A DNA stretch of 32,301 nucleotides, taken from Firmicutes bacterium TM09-10 (lineage in GTDB: Bacteria; Bacillota; Clostridia; Lachnospirales; Lachnospiraceae). The notes beneath the pieces were generated by a model. That model was not told the DNA's origin, made no database searches, and was given only the letters and a program-made list of their open reading frames with translations. Location of the stretch: the NCBI GenBank assembly GCA_003481005.1, contig QUKC01000027.1, positions 1 through 32,301 on the forward strand, given 5' to 3'. The stretch's first letter is position 1; each line of letters begins with the position of its first letter. A program made the position numbers and the translations under genes. Shown in pieces: positions 6,849 through 13,184 of the stretch.

Positions 6849-7041
6849 GTCCGTATTGGCAGGACGAATGTAATATAATGAGCGCAAGAGAGCGGGAACA
6901 GGCGAAGCCTGCTCATCGCGAACGGCGAATGTCGATCATGAACGAAGTTCATGATATAATGAGCGCAAGAGAGCGGGAACAGGCGAAGCCTGCTCATCGC
7001 GAACGGCGAAATTATTGAGTGAGCTGTGCTCACGATATAAT
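6849..7041. repeat. Tandem intergenic repeat array, 81-bp period, with exchanged hairpins
   Basis: A 57-bp block beginning ATATAATGAGCGC and ending GAACGGCGAA is identical at 6873-6929 and 6954-7010; a third block start, ATATAAT, stands at 7035-7041, again 81 bases on. The 24 bases between blocks differ completely but each forms a hairpin: ATCATGAAC/GTTCATGAT at 6935-6955 and GTGAGC/GCTCAC at 7019-7033. A similar short one, CGTCC/GGACG, precedes the first block. The block itself holds CAGGC-GAA-GCCTG. The rest of the 6832-7336 gap holds terminators and the spoIIE promoter. Confidence 0.85.
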
Positions 7042-7059
7042 ATAAGAAGAAAAAGGATT

Positions 7060-7088
7060 GCGGATTCCAAATGGGATCCGCGTTTTTT
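7060..7088 (+). terminator. Terminator of the rqcP-yabP-yabQ-divIC unit
   Basis: GCGGATTCC (7060-7068) pairs with GGGATCCGC (7073-7081, one G-T pair) around a 4-base loop, followed by TTTTTT at 7083-7088. It lies after the repeat array, so the array would be transcribed as a 3' extension of the divIC message. Confidence 0.8.
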
Positions 7089-7188
7089 ATTTCATAGGAA
7101 AATGCGTCCTATGAAATAAAAACGCTCCGCGAGGATGCGCACTCGGCGCAAGGGTAGATGGTTGCTAAAGCAACCGCGCCTCGGCGCG
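7089..7188. repeat. Cluster of short palindromes
   Basis: ATTTCATAGGA (7089-7099) pairs with TCCTATGAAAT (7107-7117); GGTTGCT (7160-7166) pairs with AGCAACC (7169-7175); GCGCC/GGCGC lies at 7177-7187. They are separated by GC-rich sequence with no reading frame of note. Confidence 0.55.
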
Positions 7189-7215
7189 AGAATGTGCCAA
7201 GGCACATTCTTTTTT
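7189..7215 (+). terminator. Second strong hairpin terminator before spoIIE
   Basis: A perfect 10-bp stem, AGAATGTGCC (7189-7198) with GGCACATTCT (7201-7210), has a 2-base AA turn (loop probably opens to 4) and runs into TTTTTT. It insulates spoIIE from upstream transcription. Confidence 0.75.
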
Positions 7216-7270
7216 GTACAATTCTGCGGATACCTCTTTTCCTGAAAAAAAGAATCTACGGTTTGCCTGC

Positions 7271-7304
7271 TTTGACAAAAGGCGCGCATGTCAGCAGTTA
7301 TACT
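7271..7304 (+). promoter_or_regulatory. Likely Spo0A-activated SigA promoter of spoIIE (21-bp spacer)
   Basis: TTGACA (7272-7277) and TATACT (7299-7304) are separated by 21 bases, too long for an unaided SigA promoter. In Bacillus subtilis spoIIE and spoIIG have such long spacers and need Spo0A-P. TTTGACA at 7271-7277 is a 6 of 7 match to the reversed 0A box TTCGACA and overlaps the -35, as in those promoters. Transcription would begin near 7311, about 26 bases before the start codon chosen. Confidence 0.55.
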
Positions 7305-7336
7305 GGAGAAAAAAAGGTCGCAGGAAAGGACATGCC

Positions 7337-8554
7337 ATGGAATCTCAATATTGGAATGACGAAGTGCAGCAGTCGGCATGGCTGCTGGATTATGACCGAA
7401 GATGTATGCTGGACTGTGCGGATACGTTTCAAAATCTTGCTGCGGTTATGGGTGAGATGAACTGGGAGCTGGAGCAGGAAAAAACGCCGGACGATCGGGA
7501 AGAGCTGCTTCGGCGCAGACAGGCGATGGAGAGCCGGAAACAATATGCGGCGCATATGCGTCAGATGGCGGGAATGCTGCAGTCGGTAGCGGATACGTCC
7601 GTTCAGCTGATCCGGCTGGGCGGTCGGCAGGAAAAGCAGATTGTGCGCGCCCTGGCGGGAGAAGGCATTGTAGTAGAGGATATTTATCTGCTGCGGGGAA
7701 AAGAGGACAGGCTGCAGATCACGATATCTGTCCGCCTGACAAAGAACAAAAGCATGACGGTAGAGGAAATTGCCGGGTATTTGTCGGTGCTGATGGATAT
7801 CCGGCTGGTGCCGCAGAAGAGGAATCCATATTTTGTCGGAGAAGAATCAGTGAGTCTGTATTTTGAGGAAGAGCCGATTTTCAGCTGTTTGACAGCGGCG
7901 GCATGCGCGACGGAAGAAACGGAGAGCGTCTCCGGGGACAGCTATTCTTTTCTGGAAACGGACGACAGCGTTGCCATGATTTTGTCGGATGGAGTTGGTT
8001 CCGGGGAGAGCGCGGCGCGGGACAGCGGCAGGATTGTAGACTTGACGGAGCGGATATTGGATGCGGGGCTTGGACCGGATATGGCGATGCTTTTTTTAAA
8101 TGGGATGGCAGGCGCGGAGGGGGACGAAAACCGGATGGCGACGCTTGATCTGTGCCGGATTGATCTTTACCGGGGGGAGTGCGAGACGGTGAAAGCTGGC
8201 GGGGCAGCAGGGTTTATCAAGCGCAGCGACCGTGTGGAGAAAATTCAGAGCAGGCAGCTGCCGCTCGGCATGTCGGCGTCAGAGGACATCAGTGAAAAAA
8301 AGTGGCAGTTAAACAGCGGCGATCTGGTCATTTTGGTTTCGGATGGTGTAGTGCAGAACTGGCCGTGCGGGGACGGGGAATATCTGTTGGAGCAGAAAAT
8401 TGCTTCGTTGAACGTCAGCTCACCGGTCGATCTGGCAAACCTGATTTTGCGTTATGCAATCCGCCAGTGCGGCGGCAAAATCCGAGATGATATGACGGTT
8501 TTAGTTACGGGAATCTGGAAAAACGAAGAACGGGAGATAGAGGATATAGAATAA
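7337..8554 (+). CDS. spoIIE: SpoIIE-like PP2C phosphatase without membrane domain
   Basis: SpoIIE dephosphorylates SpoIIAA to release sigma F in the forespore. The 405-residue product has a regulatory region (about 1-190, with FQNLAAVMGE near residue 31, as found just after the membrane region in full SpoIIE) and a PP2C phosphatase domain (about 195-400). Metal-binding Asp candidates are D201 (SGDSYSF), D218 (LSDGVGSG), D336 (VSDGVVQ) and D384/D385 (DDMTVLV). Typical SpoIIE is near 800 residues with about ten membrane helices; none is present here. AGGAAAGG stands 7 bases before ATG 7337. An in-frame ATG at 7214 would start upstream of the promoter and adds no helices. Position between divIC and tilS supports orthology. 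Confidence 0.85.
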   Translation: MESQYWNDEVQQSAWLLDYDRRCMLDCADTFQNLAAVMGEMNWELEQEKTPDDREELLRRRQAMESRKQYAAHMRQMAGMLQSVADTSVQLIRLGGRQEKQIVRALAGEGIVVEDIYLLRGKEDRLQITISVRLTKNKSMTVEEIAGYLSVLMDIRLVPQKRNPYFVGEESVSLYFEEEPIFSCLTAAACATEETESVSGDSYSFLETDDSVAMILSDGVGSGESAARDSGRIVDLTERILDAGLGPDMAMLFLNGMAGAEGDENRMATLDLCRIDLYRGECETVKAGGAAGFIKRSDRVEKIQSRQLPLGMSASEDISEKKWQLNSGDLVILVSDGVVQNWPCGDGEYLLEQKIASLNVSSPVDLANLILRYAIRQCGGKIRDDMTVLVTGIWKNEEREIEDIE

Positions 8555-8559
8555 GAAGT

Positions 8560-8587
8560 TTCACAGAACAAACATCTGAGGTATAAT
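8560..8587 (+). promoter_or_regulatory. SigA-type promoter for tilS-hpt
   Basis: TTCACA (8560-8565, one mismatch to TTGACA) and TATAAT (8582-8587) are 16 bases apart, directly after spoIIE. The predicted start near 8594 coincides with the first base of the downstream repeat array, so the array would form the 5' leader of tilS. Confidence 0.55.
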
Positions 8588-8593
8588 GTAGGG

Positions 8594-8803
8594 GCACAAA
8601 GGAAACCAATTGGTTTCCGCGTGCGCCTAACGAGAGTGCAAGGAGCGCGTCAGCGCGAGCACTCGAGTCTATCAGCACAAAGGAAACCAATTGGTTTCCG
8701 CGTGCCCCTAACGAGAGTGCAAAGAGCGCGCCAGCGCGAGCACTCGAGTCTATCAGCACAAAGGAAAAGCAATTGCTGCCGAAGGCACAAAGGAAAAAAG
8801 GAG
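8594..8803. repeat. Second tandem repeat array, 81-bp period, before tilS
   Basis: Two 81-bp units (8594-8674 and 8675-8755) differ at three bases. Each starts GCACAAAGG, contains the palindrome GGAAACCAATTGGTTTCC and then a GAGTGC/GCACTC stem enclosing GCGC/GCGC. A third unit starts at 8756 but carries a different stem around the same AATT centre (AGCAATTGCT). The prefix GCACAAAGG appears a fourth time at 8785, where it merges into the AAAGGAG ribosome binding site of tilS. Confidence 0.85.
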
Positions 8804-8811
8804 ACTGCAGG

Positions 8812-10473
8812 ATGGATCTGACGGAAAAAATTCTTTTCTATATGAAGCGGTATCATATGATCCCGGAAAATAAAAATATCGTAGTCGGACTTTCCGGGGG
8901 AGCAGATTCCGTCTGCCTGCTGTATGTGTTGGCTGCGCTGCGCAAGAAGCTGGGACTGCAGCTGTGCGCGGTACATGTTCATCATGGCCTGCGTGGGGTA
9001 GAGGCTGATGCGGATGAGGCGTATGTGCGCGATATTTGCCGGGCGTGGGATGTGCCGTTAAAGGCAATACGGATTGAGGCGGCGGCGCTGGCGAAACAGT
9101 GGGGAATCGGCTGCGAAGAAGCCGGACGCCGGGCGCGCTATGAAATTTTTGAAGAGTGCTTACAGGAGATGGGCGATTGTCACGGTGCAATTGCGGTGGC
9201 GCATCATCGGGACGACTGCGCGGAGACGCTTTTGTTTCACATGTTCCGCGGCACTGGTCTGGACGGAATGGCAGGGATTCGCCCGGTGCGAAAGACGGAA
9301 TGGGAAAGCATGATTATCCGTCCGCTTTTGGAAACTGGAAAGACAGAAATAGAAAGCTTTCTCCAGGAAAAAGGGATTTCCTGGCGGATAGATTCTACGA
9401 ACACCGGAGAAGATTATACAAGGAACCGAATCAGGAATCGGGTTCTGCCGTATGCGGAAAAGGAAATTTGCAGCGGAGCCGGAGCGCATCTGGCGAAAGA
9501 GGCACAGCTCCTGGCAGAGACGGCGGATTTTGTGCGCAGCTGCACCCGACAGGCGCTGGAACGATGCAGGGTGGAAGCAGGTGCTTTGAAAACGAATGTG
9601 TGCGGCAGAGATAGAGTAGAGCATGTGGGGCGAAGAAAAGTAAATGCGGAGCATACGAGATGCGATAAACAGACTATAATAAAATTAAATATCGAACTTC
9701 TGCAACAGGAAGATATTTTCCTTCAGAAGCAGTGCGTGCGGGAATGTCTGCTGGAGATCGGCACGGGGCGCGACCTGACGGCAGCGCATATCGAAGCGGT
9801 GTGGCACCTTGTAGGGACGGACTGCCAGAGCGGTAGGAAGCTGCGGATTCCAGCGTGTCAGCTCGAGGTGGAGCGGCAGTTTAGGCTGCTGGTATTTCGC
9901 AGGTTGGAGCGGCAGCAGGACGCATTGCCGGAGCAGCAGCAGGACGCATCGCCGGAGCAGCGGTTTGACCAAGGCAGGCAGGTTGGGCTTCAGACCGCAG
10001 AGCTTCCGCTCCCAGAGCATTCTGGCGAGCTGCATGTTCCGGGGATGGGTGTGGTGTCAGTGCGATACCTGCAGCGGGACGAGCCGACAGCAGGTGAAAA
10101 AAATACCGCAGCAGGCGAAAAAAATACTGCGGCAGGCGAGGAAAGCGGCGCTGCTGTTGGTGCTTTTTTAAAAAATATCCCTCAAAAAAAGTATACGAAA
10201 TGGTTGGATTATGATAAAATAATACAATCTGTCGTATTTCGAACGCGCAGGAGCGGAGATTATCTGACAATCGATGATAATTTTTCAAAAAAAAGTTTAA
10301 AGAAATATATGATCGAAGAAAAAATTCCTGCAAATGAGCGGAACAGTATGATGGTGCTGGCAGACGGGAATCACATTATCTGGGTACCGGGCGGAAGAAT
10401 CAGCACATACTATCGGGTAACGGAGCAGACGAGGGTGATTTTGGAAGTTACCTGTATGGAGAAGCAAGAATAG
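8812..10473 (+). CDS. tilS: tRNA(Ile)-lysidine synthase TilS, with low-complexity insertions
   Basis: TilS modifies C34 of the CAU-anticodon tRNA-Ile to lysidine with ATP and lysine. The PP-loop motif SGGADS lies near residue 30, HVHHGLRG near 60, EEAGRRARYEIF near 105 and AHHRDDCAETLLFHMFRGTGLDGM near 130 (ends cited). A substrate-binding TilS C-terminal domain (FRTRRSGDYLTI to the end) is present. The product is 553 residues, longer than the usual 430-480. The excess lies at about 250-290 and 370-450: a 24-base tandem duplication at 9913-9960 (QQDALPEQ/QQDASPEQ) and 21-base repeats at 10090-10140 (AGEKNTA). The start at 8812 has AAAGGAG 8 bases or so upstream; ATG 8773 lies inside the repeat array. 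Confidence 0.9.
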   Translation: MDLTEKILFYMKRYHMIPENKNIVVGLSGGADSVCLLYVLAALRKKLGLQLCAVHVHHGLRGVEADADEAYVRDICRAWDVPLKAIRIEAAALAKQWGIGCEEAGRRARYEIFEECLQEMGDCHGAIAVAHHRDDCAETLLFHMFRGTGLDGMAGIRPVRKTEWESMIIRPLLETGKTEIESFLQEKGISWRIDSTNTGEDYTRNRIRNRVLPYAEKEICSGAGAHLAKEAQLLAETADFVRSCTRQALERCRVEAGALKTNVCGRDRVEHVGRRKVNAEHTRCDKQTIIKLNIELLQQEDIFLQKQCVRECLLEIGTGRDLTAAHIEAVWHLVGTDCQSGRKLRIPACQLEVERQFRLLVFRRLERQQDALPEQQQDASPEQRFDQGRQVGLQTAELPLPEHSGELHVPGMGVVSVRYLQRDEPTAGEKNTAAGEKNTAAGEESGAAVGAFLKNIPQKKYTKWLDYDKIIQSVVFRTRRSGDYLTIDDNFSKKSLKKYMIEEKIPANERNSMMVLADGNHIIWVPGGRISTYYRVTEQTRVILEVTCMEKQE

Positions 10474-10500
10474 AACAGAAAAACCAAGGAGGATTTGGGC

Positions 10501-11025
10501 ATGGCAGAAAGAGTTGAAGTGATGTTGTCGGAAGAAGAGGTAGACAGAAGGATTCAGGAGATTGGTGAGCAGATCAGTAAAGATTATGCCGGAAAACAGG
10601 TTCATCTGGTATGCGTATTAAAGGGCGGCAGCTTTTTCTTATGTGAACTGGCAAAGCGGATTACCGTTCCGGTATCCCTGGATTTCATGTCGGTATCCAG
10701 CTACGGCGGTGATACCAAATCAAGCGGAGTTATTAAGATCGTAAAGGATCTGGATGAGCCTCTGCGCGACAAGGATGTTATTGTTGTGGAGGATATCGTG
10801 GATTCCGGACGTACCCTGAGCTATCTGCTGGATATGTTAAAGGCACGCGGACCGAAGTCCATGGCGCTGTGCACGCTTCTGGATAAGCCGGATCGCCGTG
10901 TGATCGATGTAAAGGTAGATTATACCGGATTCCAGATTCCGGACGAATTTGTGGTAGGCTATGGTCTGGATTACGACCAGCGTTACCGCAACCTTCCGTA
11001 CATCGGAGTGGTAAAATTTGATTGA
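10501..11025 (+). CDS. hpt: Hypoxanthine phosphoribosyltransferase
   Basis: The 174-residue purine-salvage enzyme joins hypoxanthine or guanine to PRPP. The PRPP-binding motif VIVVEDIVDSGRTLSYLL is at about residues 96-113; LKGGSFFLCELAKR near 39 and the flexible-loop SSYGGDTKSSG near 67 are also typical, and the C-terminal Y(D)QRYRNLPYIGVV is the base-binding end. AAGGAGG at 10486-10492 gives an 8-base spacing to ATG 10501; the TTG at 10495 would be too close. It lies between tilS and ftsH, as in Bacillus. Confidence 0.96.
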   Translation: MAERVEVMLSEEEVDRRIQEIGEQISKDYAGKQVHLVCVLKGGSFFLCELAKRITVPVSLDFMSVSSYGGDTKSSGVIKIVKDLDEPLRDKDVIVVEDIVDSGRTLSYLLDMLKARGPKSMALCTLLDKPDRRVIDVKVDYTGFQIPDEFVVGYGLDYDQRYRNLPYIGVVKFD

Positions 11026-11053
11026 TGCAGGCTTTTAGCCGAAGGAGGATGCA

Positions 11054-12889
11054 GTGAACAAAAACGGCAGAGGAATGAATCTCGTCATTTCCCTTTTGCT
11101 TATTATGCTCCTGGTTTTCTGGTTTTCGGGAATACTGCGCAGCATGGAGGATACCTGTACACAGGCGGAATTCAATCAGATGCTGGATGCCGGAGAAATA
11201 TCGGGAGCTGTAGTAGTGCAGAACCGGGAAGTGCCGACCGGTTCCGTGGAGGTACATCTTACCTCGGGAGATGAAAAGGTGCTGGTGGTATCGGATGTCA
11301 ATCCGGTGCTGGAGGAGCTGGAAACGGCAGGAGTCAAGACGATCGTGAGGGATGTGCCCGGCGATAATATATTTTTAACGTCCATCCTGCCTGCGCTGAT
11401 CACTGTGGGCGGTGTGCTTCTGATCTTCATGATGATGAATGCACAGAATGCCCAGATGAATGGCGGCAATAAGATGATGAATTTCGGCAAAAGCCGTGCG
11501 CGGCTGAGCCTGGCAGGCGACAGCAAGGTTACATTAAAGGATGTTGCCGGACTGAAGGAAGAGAAGGAAGACCTGCAGGAGATCGTTGATTTTTTAAGAG
11601 ATCCGGGCAAGTTTACAAAGGTCGGGGCGAGAATCCCCAAGGGTGTTTTGCTGGAGGGACCTCCCGGAACCGGTAAAACCCTTCTGGCAAAGGCGATTGC
11701 GGGCGAAGCAAACGTTCCGTTTTTCTCGATTTCCGGCTCTGATTTCGTGGAAATGTTCGTCGGTGTCGGTGCTTCCCGCGTTCGGGATTTATTCGAAGAA
11801 GCGAAAAAAAATGCGCCATGTATCGTGTTCATTGATGAAATCGACGCGGTGGCGAGACGGCGTGGAACGGGTATGGGCGGCGGTCATGATGAAAGAGAGC
11901 AGACGCTGAATCAGATGCTGGTAGAGATGGACGGTTTCGCTGCAAATGCAGGAATCATCGTAATGGCAGCGACAAACCGCGTAGATATCCTGGATCCTGC
12001 GATCCTGCGTCCCGGTCGATTTGATCGAAAGATCGCAGTCGGACTGCCGGATGTTGGAGGAAGAGAGGCGATCCTGCAGGTTCACGCGAAAAATAAACCC
12101 TTGGGTGATAACGTGGATTTAAAACAGATCGCTCAGACAACAGCAGGATTTACCGGAGCCGATCTGGAAAATCTGTTAAACGAGGCGGCAATCGTAGCAG
12201 CAAAGGATAACCGGTGCTTTATCAGTCAGGAGGATATCAAGACTGCTTTTGTAAAAGTAGGAATCGGAACAGAACGAAAGAGCCGTATTATTTCTGATAA
12301 AGAGCGTAAGATCACAGCGTATCACGAATCCGGACATGCGATTTTGTTCCATGTGCTGCCGGATGTCGGACCGGTTTATTCGGTGTCGATCATTCCGACC
12401 GGCGCAGGTGCAGCTGGTTATACGATGCCGCTGCCGGAGCGTGACGATATGTTTATGACAAAGGGTCGCATGCTGCAGGAGATTATGGTATCCCTGGGCG
12501 GAAGAATCGCGGAAGAAATTATTTTTGATGATATTACCACCGGCGCATCCAGTGATATCAAAAAGGCGACACAGATTGCGAAAAAGATGGTAACACGGTA
12601 CGGAATGTCTGAAAACGTAGGCGTGATCTGCTATGATGATGACGATGATGAAGTGTTCATCGGACGGGATCTGGCGCATGCAAAGGCCCACAGCGAGCTG
12701 GTGAGCGGGGAGATCGACAGAGAAATCCACCGGATTATCGACGAGTGTTATGCAAAAGCAAAGGCATTGATTCTGGAAAACAGTGATGTGCTGCATAAGA
12801 GCGCACAGCTGCTTCTGAAAAAAGAAAAGATCAGCCGCGCAGAATTTGAAGCGCTGTTTGAAAAGCAACCGGAAGATTTCTTCGCATAA
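11054..12889 (+). CDS. ftsH: ATP-dependent zinc metalloprotease FtsH
   Basis: The 611-residue membrane-anchored AAA+ protease degrades damaged or regulatory membrane and cytosolic proteins as a hexamer. It has two N-terminal helices (about residues 8-26 and 107-125) flanking an extracytoplasmic domain. The AAA module has Walker A GPPGTGKT near 202, Walker B FIDEIDAV near 261, and the second region of homology [20 protein letters not shown] near 310. The zinc motif HESGH is near residue 425. The start is GTG 11054 with AAGGAGG 6 bases upstream. The sequence before it offers no other in-frame start. The gene comes 28 bases after hpt. In Bacillus FtsH is also needed for sporulation. Confidence 0.97.
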   Translation: MNKNGRGMNLVISLLLIMLLVFWFSGILRSMEDTCTQAEFNQMLDAGEISGAVVVQNREVPTGSVEVHLTSGDEKVLVVSDVNPVLEELETAGVKTIVRDVPGDNIFLTSILPALITVGGVLLIFMMMNAQNAQMNGGNKMMNFGKSRARLSLAGDSKVTLKDVAGLKEEKEDLQEIVDFLRDPGKFTKVGARIPKGVLLEGPPGTGKTLLAKAIAGEANVPFFSISGSDFVEMFVGVGASRVRDLFEEAKKNAPCIVFIDEIDAVARRRGTGMGGGHDEREQTLNQMLVEMDGFAANAGIIVMAATNRVDILDPAILRPGRFDRKIAVGLPDVGGREAILQVHAKNKPLGDNVDLKQIAQTTAGFTGADLENLLNEAAIVAAKDNRCFISQEDIKTAFVKVGIGTERKSRIISDKERKITAYHESGHAILFHVLPDVGPVYSVSIIPTGAGAAGYTMPLPERDDMFMTKGRMLQEIMVSLGGRIAEEIIFDDITTGASSDIKKATQIAKKMVTRYGMSENVGVICYDDDDDEVFIGRDLAHAKAHSELVSGEIDREIHRIIDECYAKAKALILENSDVLHKSAQLLLKKEKISRAEFEALFEKQPEDFFA

Positions 12890-13043
12890 ATGGTAAATAG
12901 TCACAAAAACAAAAACGAAAATTTGTGATATTTGTGAAAACGGAGAATATACAAAAAGGGGCGGGTCTGCTATTATACTCTTTGTAACCCCCCAATACAT
13001 TATATATTTTTGCTATACCCCATAAGAAGAAATACCTTCTCTG
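12890..13043. other. Gene-free stretch after ftsH
   Basis: The stretch is AT-rich with two direct TTGTGA motifs (12923-12928 and 12932-12937) and a TATACT at 12974-12979 lacking a fitting -35. A G4-C6 pair of runs flanks the latter. No convincing promoter or gene is seen; a terminator follows at 13044. Confidence 0.3.
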
Positions 13044-13071
13044 AAAAGGACAGCTTAACGGCTGTCCTTTT
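13044..13071 (+). terminator. Terminator downstream of ftsH
   Basis: AAAAGGACAGC (13044-13054) pairs with GCTGTCCTTTT (13061-13071) around a 6-base loop. It lies 155 bases after the ftsH stop codon, so the ftsH message has a long 3' UTR or the hairpin ends a separate short transcript. The symmetric A and T runs would permit function on both strands. Confidence 0.8.
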
Positions 13072-13126
13072 ATCATGCGGCAGAATATCCTTATGCTGTG
13101 ATATAGCGCTGGAGCAGGATTTTGGC

Positions 13127-13155
13127 TTGCCATTCCGAAAACGGTAGTATAAAAT
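13127..13155 (+). promoter_or_regulatory. SigA promoter of the GH13 gene
   Basis: TTGCCA (13127-13132) and TAAAAT (13150-13155), each one mismatch from consensus, are exactly 17 bases apart. The predicted start is near 13162, 23 bases before the ATG. Confidence 0.6.
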
Positions 13156-13184
13156 GGGTCTGTAAAGGATAGGTAAAGAAAATC

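Noticed and set aside
6849..7041. CRISPR array
   Set aside because: There are only two full blocks, the block is 57 bases, the linker is 24 bases and palindromic, and no cas gene is in the window.
6874..7041. Three SigA promoters at the TATAAT motifs of the repeat array
   Set aside because: The -10 hexamers are perfect, but no -35 lies at 16-18 bases upstream of any of them. They are more likely part of the repeat itself.
8505..8985. Minus-strand frames with repeated LIDSSARA-type text over the array before tilS
   Set aside because: They arise because the 81-bp unit is a multiple of three and stays open in one frame. There is no ribosome binding site and the real leader and tilS lie on the other strand.
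12922..12937. Rex or CRP-type operator after ftsH
   Set aside because: The TTGTGA motifs are in direct and not inverted orientation and no promoter fits next to them.
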